Below, one piece after another: positions 45,402 to 56,150 of a stretch of 64,000 nucleotides of DNA (its first letter is position 1; each line of letters begins with the position of its first letter). The DNA is from CAZYMF01 sp964648215. Lineage in GTDB: Bacteria > Desulfobacterota > Binatia > HRBIN30 > JACQVA1. The stretch is from assembly GCA_964648215.1 (NCBI GenBank), contig CAZYMF010000003.1:9635-73634 (forward strand). The letters are read 5' to 3'. The notes under the pieces are model-generated. The model was not told the origin of the DNA, made no database searches, and saw nothing but the letters and a program-made list of their open reading frames with translations. A program made the translations under genes and the position numbers.

Positions 45402-48400
45402 ATGACCGAACGAGACGAGTCGCAACCCGAAACCAGCCCCGAGGATCTCGTCTGCCTACAGTCGGCTCTCGAAGAGCTCCGTCGCGAGCGCGATAACCTG
45501 ATTCGGCGACTGCAGACCGCGGAGAGCGGCTCGCGAGAGAAGTCACAACTCTCGGAGTCGAAGCTGCGCGAGGCCTTGGCCCAGATCGATGCCCTCAAGC
45601 GCAACATGCAGGCTGTCCGGGCCCGTCTGGAGGCGGAGACACAGGCAGCGAAGCAACAGGCGGAACAGGCGCAAGCCGGCCTCGAGCAGACCAGAGTGGC
45701 GGCCGAGGAGTTGCGCGTCGCCAACGCCGAGCTGAGCACCGCGCTCGAAGCGGCGCAGTTTCGCGTCGCCGATCTCGAAACCGAGAGCGGCATCCACCAG
45801 GCGGAGATCGAGCGCCAGAACGAGGAGCACACCAGCGCCAACGCAAAGATCACGACACTGCAGGCCGAGGTGGAAGATCTCAGTCGTCGGCTCGCCGAGC
45901 GCACGCAGGCAGCGGAGGCCACCGGCGCGCAGCTGGCAGAGATCGGTCAGGCGCTGGTGTCCGCGCGCGAACAGCTGGCCTCGATGGAAGATGCCCTCGG
46001 CGGGCTGACGACGGAACGGGATCGGCTGCAGGCGGAGCTCGCTGCCACGCGGCAGCAGCACGCGGAAGAAGCCGGGCTGCGTGCCGAGCTGGAGCAGCGC
46101 CTGAGCCGCCTCGGCGAAGAGCTGGCGTCGTCACGCGGCCGCGAGGACGACCTGTCCCAGGCGCTCGATCAGCTGCGTCAGGAGCAGGTGCGTGAGCGCG
46201 AGGAGACGGACTCCCGCCTGCAAGAGCTCGCCGCGCGGCAGGCAGCCGAGCAGCAGCGCCGGGAGGAGATCGACCGCGAGCTGGCGGCCGCGCGAGCGGC
46301 GCACGCCGAAGAGCTGGGCCTGTGGCAGGAGACCGCCGCCCAGCGTGAGGCCGAGCTGGTCGAAGCGCGGGACGACCTGGCGCGACGACTCGAAGAGGAG
46401 CAGTCGCAGACGGTACTGGCGCGGGAGGAGATCGCCACCCTGGGCGAGCGCCTCAGCGGTATCGAGGCCGATCGGCTCGCCGGCGACAAGCGCCGCCAGG
46501 AGATCGAACAGGAGCTGGAAGCGGTACGTGACGCGCGCGCGCAGGAACGCCAGCTCTTCGAGGCCGCGGCCCAGGAACGAGAGGAAGCCCACCGGCGCGA
46601 GCTCGACGACACGCGCAGCTCGTTGCGGGTGCAACACGAGGAGCTGACCCGGCAACTCTCCGCGGTGATGGCCGAACGCGACGCTGCCGCGACGCTGCAC
46701 GCCGACATGGAGCGAAGGCTCGAGGCCGCGGTGCAGGAGCACCAGGGGCTTCTCACCGAGATCGATGCCCGCCATCAGGAAGACCAGGCTCGGTGGCAAG
46801 AGGCGATCGGCTCTCTCGAAGCCGCGGTGACCGAACGCGATGCCCGGATTGCCGAGCTCGCCGACGAGGCGGATCACCTGCGGCAGCAGCAACAGGCACT
46901 CACCGAGACGGCGCAGCAGCGCGAAGCCGAGCTTCACAGCGAGCGCGATCACCAGCGGCAGGAGATCGAAGAGGTTCGCGGAGAGCTGGACTCCCTGCGC
47001 GCGACTCACGAGCAAGCCCGGGCGCACATTCAAAGCCTCGAGGAACAGGGAGCGGCTCGGGAAAGCGAGCGGGCACACCTCGCCGAGGAGCTTCGCGAAC
47101 GCGAGGCCCGTCTGGAACAGATCGGCAACGAGACCGACCATCTGCGCCAGCAACACGCGGCCACGCTGCAGGCGCTGGCGGACACACAGCAACGCGAATC
47201 CGCGTTGGGCTCCGCCCGCGCCGAGCTGCAGCAGGAGCTCGACGCCACCCGCGCCGAGGTCCTGACGTCGCAGGCAACCGTCGAAGCGGCACAGGCGCAG
47301 ATCCGGTCGCTGGAGGAGCAGCTCGGCGACAAGACGTCCGAGCATGCGTCCCTACGGGAGCGGGGACACTCTCTGGAGCAAGCGCTCCAAGAGCGCGATG
47401 CCCGGGCCGAGCAGCTGGAAGCCGAGATCGAGCGACTACGGCAGCAGCAGTCCGATGGCACAAAGTCGGCCCACGAGCGTGAGGCCGAGTGGCGCGCGGC
47501 GCAGGAGAGTCTGCAGCAGGAGCTGGCGGCGGCGCGCGAGGAGCTCGACAAGCGCCGCATCTCGACCGAAGCCATGCGCACGCAGATGCAGGCCTTGGAC
47601 AATCAGCTCGCCGAGCGCGACACGGTTCGCAACGCTCTGTCCGAGCGCATTGCGGCTCTGGAACGCGAGGTGCAGGCCCGCGACAGTCGCGTCGCTCGGC
47701 TGGAAGCCGACGTCGACACGCGCAATCGGGAATCGAACGACCGGCAAGAGGCCTTCGGCGAACGCGAGGCGGCGCTCGTCGCCGCCGCTGCGGAGCTGGA
47801 ACGGCAGCGCGCCGAAGAGCAGGCCGAGGCGGCTCGCGCGCGCGAGCAGGCAGCAGCAGCCGCCGAGCGGATCCGCGGCCTCGAAGAACACCTGACCGGA
47901 CGGGAGGTCGCGGAACAGTCGCTCGCGAGCCGCGTGGCGGAGCTCGAAACCGACCTGCGTGCCCGCGACGCCCGCGTGGACGAGCTGAGCGGCGAGCTGA
48001 CGCAGGCCCGCAAACACGCCGAGGAAGAGCTCTCGGTGTGGCAGGAAACCGCGAGCTCGCGCGAGGCCGAGCTGGTCGCCGCGCGCGACGCCTTGACGCA
48101 GCAACTCACGGCCGCGCGCGCAGAAGGCGACTCCCTGGGCGAGCGCTTGCGCGGCGTGGAGGCGGAGATCGAGCGTCTCTCGCAAGCGACCCAAGGCAAC
48201 GAGGCCAAGTTGCACGACGAGCACGAGGCTCTACAACGCGAGCTGATCGAGGCCCGGGACGGCCTGGCCGGCAGAGACGCAGACGTCGAGGGGCTCCGGC
48301 AGCAAGTCGAGGCCCTCGAGAGTCAGCTGGCGGCCCGCGAACAAGAGTTGCAGTCCCTACGCACGGAAGCCGGCAGCAGCGCTGCCAGCGCCGAGCAAGA

Positions 48401-49660
48401 CGCCGCAGCGAACGAGCAACACACGGCCGAGCTAATGCGGCAGCTCGAGGATCTGCAAGAACAGACCGTCGCTGCGCTGCAGGCCCAAGAGATCATGGGG
48501 ACACGCATCGAGGAGCTCGACCGCGAGCGCCGCGAGCTGCTGGTGCGCCTCGACGAAGCGACCGCCCTCACCGCACAGCTCGACCGCGATTGCGAACGTC
48601 TGCGGCGCGACCGGGGCTCTGGCGACGACACGCGCAAGCTACGGGCCGAAATCGCTCGGCTGGAAGCCAAGATCCAGGAGATCGAACAGCAGCACAGCGA
48701 CGCCGTGCAACGACACTCGGCCGCCGTGGCCGGCTACATGGTCGAGCTCAACCAGCGCAGCGAGACGTTGCACCAGCGCAACCAGGAGCTGCAGCATGCC
48801 GTGGAAGAGCTCAACTTGACGCACCAGACCTGCGAGGACGCCTTGGCGCAGGTCGAGAGCCTACGCCAAGAGCGCGCCGAGCTCGATCGGCAGCTGCGCG
48901 ACTCGCACGCCGGCGCAAGCAACGCAGCCGTGGCGGGTCCTGCGACCCCCCTCAAGCTGCAGGAACCCACCGCCCCCGCGCCGGGTACGACGGAAAGCAA
49001 ACCGGCCGCAACCGCCAACGGTGGCGCCACGCCCAAGCGCGTCCCGGCGCCGGAGGTGCCCCCGCCGCCGACAGCGCCGGGAAAGGCGAAGGTGGCGACG
49101 GGACCCATCACGTTGGTTCACCTCGAGGAGAACAAGGCGCTGCGGGAATCATTGCGCCAAGCCCTGGGGCATGTCCCTGGCTCGCGCTATCTCAACGCCC
49201 CCGACGGCAGCCGTCAAAACGGCTCCGGGGCACGCATGTTGGCCGTCAACCTCCTCAATCGAACGCAAGACGCTCTCGCCGTGCTGCTGTCCGCGGTGAC
49301 CACGGACTCCGACGCGGAGGAGATCTTCGCCTACTGCGCCGACGGCTCGTGCGGTTTCTCCTTCGGCGTCGTCGATTTCTTCGCCCATCCGATCGACCCC
49401 GACGCCTGCATCACGCGCTTGCTCGAACGGCGCGGCACGGTACAGCGCCTGCTGGCGGTGAGCGAGAATGTCGAGATGACCGGCGCCCTGCGCGAGGTGC
49501 TGTCCCGCATGCGGTGCTCCACGTCGGTGGCCTTCGACGTACGCCAGGCGATCGATCTGTTGCCGATGATCAAGCCGGAGGTCGTCCTGGTCGATTTCGC
49601 CCTCCCTCGCGGCGAAGGGCTACGATTGGTCGGCCGCCTGCGCTCCGACCCCAAAACGCG
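45402..49660 (+). CDS. Giant coiled-coil protein with receiver-like C-terminus (cut by the scaffold gap)
   Basis: At least 1419 residues; the 3' end is lost in the N-run. Residues ~20-1165 are almost continuous coiled coil rich in E, R, A, Q and L. An internal repeat is visible: EELGLWQETAAQREAELVEA at about 303 and EELSVWQETASSREAELVAA at about 870. A Pro/Ala-rich linker (~1170-1230) precedes the tail. The tail is receiver-like, with RLLAVSENVEMTGALREVLS and VVLVDFALPRGEGLRLVGRL near the cut (Asp present in the second). It is the last readable gene of the chemosensory operon and may be a FrzS-like polar scaffold with domains in reverse order. That is inference. Confidence 0.8.
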
Positions 49661-49760
49661 NNNNNNNNNNNNNNNNNNNNNNNNNNNNNNNNNNNNNNNN
49701 NNNNNNNNNNNNNNNNNNNNNNNNNNNNNNNNNNNNNNNNNNNNNNNNNNNNNNNNNNNN
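49661..49760. other. Assembly gap (100 N)
   Basis: Exactly 100 unknown bases, the usual placeholder for a scaffold join of unknown true length. It removes the end of the coiled-coil gene and possibly further genes. Any reading frame crossing it is an artefact. Confidence 0.99.
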
Positions 49761-49812
49761 AGTGATAATCGAGACTCCGCGGTTGTGCCGTCCTTACGGA
49801 AGGAGAAATACC

Positions 49813-50073
49813 ATGCGTACCCGGCTTCTGCCCCTATTGGTGGCCCTTGGTCTATTGGTTGCCACGGCAGGATCAGCCCTGGCCGTCAACTGTGCCCAGG
49901 TGCGACGCTATCTGAGTACCGGCCGTTCGGTGCAGGATGTCGCCGATACGATGATCCTCAGTGTCGATGAGGTCAAGAAATGCCAGCAGGAGGATAGCAA
50001 GGCCGAGCAGAAAGCCGGGCAGAAAGCCGCCGACAAGCCCGCCACAGCACCCGCTCCAGTCAAGAAGAAGTAA
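49813..50073 (+). CDS. Small secreted protein
   Basis: 86 residues from ATG at 49813, with AAGGAG about 8 bases upstream. A clear signal peptide (MRTRLLPLLVALGLLVATAGSALA) precedes NCAQVRRYLSTGRSVQDVADTMILSVDEVKKC. The segment recalls short helix-turn-helix-like 'QVRRYLxTGRSxxDVA' domains seen in small delta-proteobacterial proteins; two Cys could form a disulphide. The C-terminus is Lys/Ala/Pro-rich. Function is unknown. Confidence 0.7.
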   Translation: MRTRLLPLLVALGLLVATAGSALAVNCAQVRRYLSTGRSVQDVADTMILSVDEVKKCQQEDSKAEQKAGQKAADKPATAPAPVKKK

Positions 50074-50110
50074 AGGTCGTGGGCTTCCTCGGCGCCGTCG
50101 CAGGGCGCCA

Positions 50111-50380
50111 TCAGGCAGCCTCTCCCGGCGCGCGAGTCGTCAGTGCCAGCGCATGGATGTCGCGCTGCATGTGCACTCCCAGCGCATCGTAAACCATGCG
50201 ATGGCGCTCGACCGACGACTTCCCGGCAAAATCCGGCGAGACGACCGTGACGATGTAGTGTCCCCCGCCAGCGGCGGCGCCGGCATGCCCGGCGTGGCGC
50301 CAACTGTCGTCCACCACTTCCAAGTGCGCGATGGTGAGCCGAGAGCGCAAGGCGTCTTCGATCGCTTCAATCGTCGTCAT
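50111..50380 (-). CDS. BolA family protein
   Basis: 89 residues from ATG at 50380. The BolA fold (class II KH-like) is seen in IEDALRSRLTIAHLEVVDDSWRHAGH, then HYIVTVVSPDFAGKSSVERHRMVYDAL and the C-terminal DIHALALTTRAP. BolA proteins act with monothiol glutaredoxins in iron-sulphur handling and as transcription factors. It converges with the small secreted protein gene. The upstream Bcp-type gene, also on the minus strand, suggests a redox-related neighbourhood. Confidence 0.95.
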   Translation of the reverse strand: MTTIEAIEDALRSRLTIAHLEVVDDSWRHAGHAGAAAGGGHYIVTVVSPDFAGKSSVERHRMVYDALGVHMQRDIHALALTTRAPGEAA

Positions 50381-50434
50381 GCCCAAACCACCCTAGCGGG
50401 GCGGCAGCTCGAGCGAAATGGACAGGCACGGGCA

Positions 50435-50893
50435 TCACGCGGCGAGCGCACGCAGAGCCTCCGCCGCCTCCGCAATATGGTGGTCGACGTCGAGCTCGGC
50501 GTGGATGACACGCCGGATGGTGCCCTTCTTGTCGATGACGAAGGTTACGCGCTTGGCCAGCAGCCAGCCACCCAGTCGCAACACGCCGTAGGCCCGGCCG
50601 ATGTCGCGGCCGGGATCGCCGATCATCGGGAACTCCACCTGCTGTGCCTGCGCAAACTCCGCCTGCCTCTCCGGTGAATCGAGACTCACGCCGATGACCT
50701 CGGCGCCCAGCTCGGCGAGCTCCGCGTAGCGATCGCGGAACCCCCGAGCTTCGCGCGTTCAGCCCGGGGTGAAGGCCTTGGGGAAGAAGTACAGCACGAC
50801 GTGGCGCTGGCCGCGAAAATCGCGCAACCGCACCGATCGGCCGTCGGCCAGAGTAGCCGTGAAATCCGGTGCCTTGTCGCCCTCCCTCAGCAT
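50435..50893 (-). CDS. bcp: Bcp/PrxQ-type peroxiredoxin with in-frame UGA at the peroxidatic position (probable selenoprotein)
   Basis: Reading from ATG at 50893, codon 45 is TGA (50759-50761 on the complement), and the frame continues to a stop at 50435, giving 152 residues. On both sides the protein is an ordinary Bcp: MLREGDKAPDFTATLADGR, VVLYFFPKAFTPG-[UGA]-TREARGFRDRYAEL, then EVIGVSLDSPERQAEF and KRVTFVIDKKGTIRRV. In Bcp the residue after TPG is the peroxidatic Cys (C45 in E. coli), so UGA sits exactly where selenocysteine would work. The second Cys five residues later is Arg, so the enzyme would lack that resolving Cys. A hairpin follows the UGA. A TGC-to-TGA error or a nonsense mutation is the alternative. 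Confidence 0.8.
50729..50761 (-). promoter_or_regulatory. Candidate bacterial SECIS element
   Basis: Immediately after the in-frame UGA the minus-strand RNA can fold: outer stem GCGA/UCGC (50751-50754 with 50729-50732), an internal loop, inner stem CGG/CCG, and a 5-base apical loop GGGUU. The GU in the apical loop, ~20 bases from the UGA, matches what SelB recognises in bacterial SECIS hairpins. The fold was done by eye. Confidence 0.6.
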
Positions 50894-50903
50894 CGCCTCT
50901 CCT

Positions 50904-51662
50904 TCACTGCGCCGGCCCGAAGAGCTTGCCCAGGCTCGTTTTGTGCGCCCCGGCCGGAATGCTGAAGTCGCTGTCCGGCACGTCGGCGTGGGCGACGCTT
51001 CGTACCTCCCGGGTATAGCTGCCGGCCGTATGGTAGACGACGGTCTTCAGCGGGAAACCGGAGGCCACCAGCTTCTCGTAGTCCGGACTGCGGTAGAGGG
51101 CGTGGAAATCCTTGGCGGAGTTGCCGACCATCGCCACCGCCATCTTGCGCTGGCACTCGATGTAGTTGTCCGGCTTCAAATCGTCGCTGAGGTTGAGCGC
51201 GGTGGTCAACCAGATCTCCTGGAACTTGGTGCCGTTGGCCAGGATGACGTACTTGACCGCATCGTAGCCCGCGATCTTCGCCGTTTCATCTGTCTTCTGC
51301 ACCTCGATCTTGGGCAGCGAGGCGACATCCACCTTGGGCACCGAACCCGCGGTCGTGCTCCCATCCCGCTGCGTCGCAGCGATTTGAGCCGCATACTCGG
51401 CGAGCGTTCCCGACCAGTAGCTGTTGCGCTCCGGCACGTAGATGGCGAACCGCCCCTTGACGCAGTCCTGGATCGTGATCGCGTTCGGCTGGCTGAGGCG
51501 GATCCGCCCCTGCGACACGCGCATGGTGGCGGGCTCGGCCGGCCGCGTCTCCCCGTTGGGCTTGGCGGAGACGGTGTTTTCCTCGATGACCCAACCGGCC
51601 CACGCGGTCGAAACCGCGCCCAGAGTCAACAACCCGACGGCCAGAGCGTGCACTACTCGCAT
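50904..51662 (-). CDS. Secreted DUF4412-like protein
   Basis: 252 residues from ATG at 51662 (GAGGAG about 7 bases upstream). The signal peptide is MRVVHALAVGLLTLGAVSTAWA. The mature part begins GWVIEENTVSAKP and contains RFAIYVPERNSYWSGTLAEYA, KIAGYDAVKYVILANGTKFQEIWLTT and VVYHTAGSYTREVRSVAHADVP, a beta-rich pattern of the DUF4412 / LolA-like sort. It lies 10 bases upstream of the peroxiredoxin gene, so both are probably on one transcript. Function is unknown. Confidence 0.7.
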   Translation of the reverse strand: MRVVHALAVGLLTLGAVSTAWAGWVIEENTVSAKPNGETRPAEPATMRVSQGRIRLSQPNAITIQDCVKGRFAIYVPERNSYWSGTLAEYAAQIAATQRDGSTTAGSVPKVDVASLPKIEVQKTDETAKIAGYDAVKYVILANGTKFQEIWLTTALNLSDDLKPDNYIECQRKMAVAMVGNSAKDFHALYRSPDYEKLVASGFPLKTVVYHTAGSYTREVRSVAHADVPDSDFSIPAGAHKTSLGKLFGPAQ

Positions 51663-51745
51663 GCGTGGACTCCTCACGAACGAATTGAGGTGGAAGTCTA
51701 GAGGCCGCCGGCAGCGAAGTCAATTTTCGCCCGGTCTTCTGCGGG

Positions 51746-52618
51746 CTAGCCACGCAAGGCGCTGGCGCGCCCGACCACGGCCTTGGTTCCGTCGGGCTTC
51801 TCGCACCAGACGTCGAGAACCACCCTCGTCTTGCTCCCCTCCGGCCGCTCTTCGCGGACTTTGCCGCGACTCACCACCGTGTCTTCCGCCCACACGACGT
51901 TGACCAGGCTCACGTCGAGGCTGCCGCCGAGAAACCAACCGGCTCCAAACGCTCGCGTCATGATCTCGGAGAGAAAGCAGATCGACATCATCCCCTGCAC
52001 GACGATGTCGGGAAACCCCAGCATTCGGGCCATGTCGCGATCGTTGTGATAGTTCTTCTCCGGCCCCGAGAAGGCCTGGCACATCGGCAGCAGGATCTTG
52101 CGGCTCGTCGAAGGAATCTCCTCGCCCGTGCCGCCGCCGACCTCGAAGCGTCGATCGCCGCGCCTCTCGCGGTCCTTGTCGACCACCACGGCGTCCCGGG
52201 TCGGCTCGTCGGCGAGAAAGCTCTGATGCGTGCGGCTGCGCTGCAGCCAGCGGCCGGCGGCGTCCGTGATCAACACCTCGTTCACGACGTAGTCGCGGTT
52301 GCGCTTGCGGTAGCGCTCGACCACCGTCGACCGGGTGCGCACCACCTCGCCGACCATCATCGGGCGGAACATCTGCCATTCCTGGCGCGCGTGCAGGTTG
52401 CCGATCAGATTGGGCAGATACCAGCTGAGGTCGCGATAGACTTCGGAGTGCAGGAGCAACGCCGGAGCAATGGCGGCGCCGAACGGGGAATCGCCACGAT
52501 ACCAAGCGTTCCGGTCACCGGTTCCGGCCTCGTAGATCGAGACGAGCTCGGGGGTAACCGGGCACTCGCGCCCGCCGACGTCTTTGCCAACGTATACCTC
52601 GTGATGATCGAAATGCAT
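51746..52618 (-). CDS. MaoC-like / hotdog-fold dehydratase
   Basis: 290 residues from ATG at 52618 (AGAGGA just upstream). Two hotdog halves can be seen. The first (YEAGTGDRNAWYRGDSPFG, APALLLHSEVYRDL) is FAS1-type dehydratase-like. The second (FSGPEKNYHNDRDMARMLGFPDIVVQGMMSICFLSEIMTR) holds the MaoC-type Asp/His hydratase segment. It would hydrate an enoyl-CoA or dehydrate a 3-hydroxyacyl-CoA. Neighbours give no pathway. It diverges from the YdjC-type gene. Confidence 0.85.
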   Translation of the reverse strand: MHFDHHEVYVGKDVGGRECPVTPELVSIYEAGTGDRNAWYRGDSPFGAAIAPALLLHSEVYRDLSWYLPNLIGNLHARQEWQMFRPMMVGEVVRTRSTVVERYRKRNRDYVVNEVLITDAAGRWLQRSRTHQSFLADEPTRDAVVVDKDRERRGDRRFEVGGGTGEEIPSTSRKILLPMCQAFSGPEKNYHNDRDMARMLGFPDIVVQGMMSICFLSEIMTRAFGAGWFLGGSLDVSLVNVVWAEDTVVSRGKVREERPEGSKTRVVLDVWCEKPDGTKAVVGRASALRG

Positions 52619-52755
52619 CGTTCCTCTCCCGGTCCCGGCACGACGATAGGGAACGCGCCGGCAGGCGTCAATTGGACGACTGCGCCCGCTCGGCGCAGGC
52701 TGCTGGCACAAGCGGCACCGTTTCGCTATCAGGAACCCGTATCCGCCCGCATCCC

Positions 52756-53631
52756 ATGACGACGCGACCATTGTCTGACCTGCTGGGCTACCCGGCCGAA
52801 GCGCGCTTGCTGATCATCAACGCCGACGACTTCGGCATGTGCCAGGCCGAGAACGCCGCCACCATTGCCGGGCTCGAGGCTGGTGCGTTCTCGTCGTCGA
52901 CGGCGATGGTGCCGTGCCCGTGGTTCAACGAGGTCGTCGGGTTTGCCGCGCGGCATCCCCGGGCGGACATCGGCGTCCACGTCACCCACACCAGCGAATG
53001 GCAACTCTACAAGTGGGGGCCCGTGGCCGGCCGCTCGACGGTGCCGTCGCTGGTGGACGGCCGCGGTCATTTTCACCCGCGCACCGAGGACGTGTACGAG
53101 TCGGCGCGGCTCGCCGAGGTCGAAGTCGAGACTCGCGCCCAGATCGACGCGGCGCTCGCCGCGGGGATCGACGTCACCCACCTCGACTCGCACATGGGCA
53201 CGCTTCAGCTCGATCCGGATTACCACGCCCTCTACGTCCGGCTGGCAGCCGAGTACCGCCTGCCGATTCGCATGGCGCACGGCGGTTGGCTGACCGCGAT
53301 GGGTTTTGGAAGGATCGTGGAGCAGGCCGACCGGCTCGGGGTCCTGCGGCCGGACTACTTCTACGTCGGCGGTCCGCCGAGCCCGGCGGAGACCCCGGCC
53401 TACTGGACCGCGCTGCTGCAGCGGCTCCACCCCGGAGTCAGCGAGATCTACATTCACGCCGCCCGGGGCACCGAGGAGCTGCAAGCGATGACCGACTCGT
53501 GGCAACAACGCGAGGCGGATTTCACCTTCTTCACCTCACCGGCAACCCGAACGTTGCTGCAGGAGCTCGGCATCGTCCAGATCGGCTACCGCGCCTTGCG
53601 CGCGGCACAGCGCAGCTTGACGCCATGCTGA
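52756..53631 (+). CDS. ChbG/HpnK/YdjC-family carbohydrate deacetylase
   Basis: 291 residues from ATG at 52756. The start of the domain (LLIINADDFGMCQAENAATI) is the YdjC signature with the metal-binding Asp. ADIGVHVTHTSEW and DVTHLDSHMGTLQLDPDY supply the His ligands, and the C-terminus (SEIYIHAARGTEEL) matches. Family members deacetylate chitooligosaccharides or hopanoid precursors (HpnK); the substrate here is open. The following gene overlaps by 7 bases. Confidence 0.9.
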   Translation: MTTRPLSDLLGYPAEARLLIINADDFGMCQAENAATIAGLEAGAFSSSTAMVPCPWFNEVVGFAARHPRADIGVHVTHTSEWQLYKWGPVAGRSTVPSLVDGRGHFHPRTEDVYESARLAEVEVETRAQIDAALAAGIDVTHLDSHMGTLQLDPDYHALYVRLAAEYRLPIRMAHGGWLTAMGFGRIVEQADRLGVLRPDYFYVGGPPSPAETPAYWTALLQRLHPGVSEIYIHAARGTEELQAMTDSWQQREADFTFFTSPATRTLLQELGIVQIGYRALRAAQRSLTPC

Positions 53632-54161
53632 CCGCACTGCTGTCCATCCTGCTGATCTTCGCCGGGGTCGGTCTTCTGCTCTACCTGGTGTCGCTTCTCT
53701 TCAACGCCTTCAGCCTGCCCCTCGACGGCGTCTGGGAGCGCTGGCGGATCGCCCGCTGCGTCGCCCGCGGCCGGCGTGGCGATGCCTTGCGGGAAGCCGG
53801 TGACGTCGACGGCGCGCTGCGCGAGTTCCGCGCCGCCTTCTTTCTGTATCCGGTCCGCAATCGGACGGCCGCCAGCGTGGTCGTCAACCACCACACCGGT
53901 CTGCTCAGTCGCCTGATCGCGCTCACGGAGGACGTTCAGGGTGGCACGGTGCGTCTGTTCTCGCTGGCCAAGGTCGATCGATTGCTGAACGAGCGCAGTG
54001 AGCTGCAGCGCCGCTACTTCAACGCCCGCGGAGCACCCAACCGGCAGCGCCGCCGTCAACTCGACCACGATCTCGATCAGAACCGGCGCGAGCTGCAAGC
54101 CGCCTTGCGCCAGATGATCGTGGAGATACGTGCCTCACGCCAACCCGCGCGCCTGCAGTGA
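53625..54161 (+). CDS. Small membrane-anchored hypothetical protein
   Basis: 178 residues from ATG at 53625, overlapping the deacetylase stop by 7 bases. One N-terminal span (LLSILLIFAGVGLLLYLVSLLF) precedes a helical, highly basic cytoplasmic part with GDVDGALREFRAAFFLYPVRNR (TPR-like) and a C-terminal RRRQLDHDLDQNRRELQAALRQMI coil. I do not recognise the family. The overlap implies co-expression with the YdjC-type gene. Confidence 0.65.
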   Translation: MLTALLSILLIFAGVGLLLYLVSLLFNAFSLPLDGVWERWRIARCVARGRRGDALREAGDVDGALREFRAAFFLYPVRNRTAASVVVNHHTGLLSRLIALTEDVQGGTVRLFSLAKVDRLLNERSELQRRYFNARGAPNRQRRRQLDHDLDQNRRELQAALRQMIVEIRASRQPARLQ

Positions 54162-54258
54162 AGCCGCCCGCGCCGGCTCGGTATGTTGTTCGAGCCCGAC
54201 GAAGATGGTACGACCGCGCCGTTAGTCGCCGTGCTGAGCCCACCCCCAACGGAGGACG

Positions 54259-55365
<1,107 letters not shown>

Positions 55366-55367
55366 GC

Positions 55368-56150
55368 ATGGCCCGGCGCGAGCTCGAAGTCGCCATCGAA
55401 GCCGCCCACGCGGCCGGCGCGGTGATCCGGGAAATCTACGAGACCCCGTTCACCGTACGCCACAAGAGCCACGACAACCCGGTCACCGAGGCCGATCTGC
55501 AGGCCAACGAGCGCATCCAGCGCCTCATCGGCAAGGCGTTTCCCGGCGACGGCTGGCTCTCGGAAGAGACGCGCGACGACGCATCCCGCCTGCAGCGCTC
55601 GCGCGTGTGGATCGTCGATCCGCTCGACGGCACCAAGGAGTTCGTCAAGCACATCCCCGAGTTCTGCGTCTGCATCGCGCTGGTGGAGGACGGCGAGCCG
55701 ATCGTCGGCGTCAGCTACGACCCGGTCCGCGACGAGGTCTTCGCCGCCGAGCGCGGCGGCGGGCTCACCGTCAACGGCGTACCCACGCGCGTCAGCGATC
55801 AGGCCAACCTCAGCCGTGCCCGCGTCCTGGCGAGCCGCTCGGAGGAGAAGCGCGGCGAGTGGGAGCCCTACAAGCCGCACATGCAGGTCGAGCTGACCGG
55901 CAGCGTCGCCTTCAAGCTGGCCCTGGTCGCCGCCGGCCGCGCCGACGCCACCTTCAGTCTCACGCCGAAGAACGAGTGGGACATCTGCTCGGGAACGATC
56001 CTGATCACCGAAGCCGGCGGCCGCATGACCGACCGCGAGGGCGCCCCGTTCCGCTTCAACCAGTCCGACACCCGCTGCTCCGGCCTGATCGCCAGCAACG
56101 GCCACCTGCACCAGGCAATCCGGGACCTGATCGCTCGCGGCTCAACCTGA
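55368..56150 (+). CDS. cysQ: Inositol-monophosphatase / 3'(2'),5'-bisphosphate nucleotidase family
   Basis: 260 residues from ATG at 55368. Metal-binding motifs are VWIVDPLDGTKEFVKHIPEF and NEWDICSGTILITEAGG, with DNPVTEADLQANERI near the start. The sequence is nearest CysQ, which dephosphorylates 3'-phosphoadenosine 5'-phosphate to AMP in sulphur assimilation; the inositol-phosphatase alternative is not excluded. It overlaps the converging glycerophosphodiesterase gene by 9 bases. Confidence 0.88.
   Translation: MARRELEVAIEAAHAAGAVIREIYETPFTVRHKSHDNPVTEADLQANERIQRLIGKAFPGDGWLSEETRDDASRLQRSRVWIVDPLDGTKEFVKHIPEFCVCIALVEDGEPIVGVSYDPVRDEVFAAERGGGLTVNGVPTRVSDQANLSRARVLASRSEEKRGEWEPYKPHMQVELTGSVAFKLALVAAGRADATFSLTPKNEWDICSGTILITEAGGRMTDREGAPFRFNQSDTRCSGLIASNGHLHQAIRDLIARGST

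Noticed and set aside
47489..49765. A 758-codon open frame inside the coiled-coil gene that crosses the N-run
   Set aside because: Arg/Gly/Ala-rich shadow frame; the parent frame is a continuous coiled coil and the N-run makes any crossing frame meaningless.
50435..50689. A separate 84-residue gene made of the C-terminal half of the peroxiredoxin
   Set aside because: The homology continues upstream in the same frame through one TGA to a good start at 50893, so it is one gene with a UGA codon rather than a short gene.
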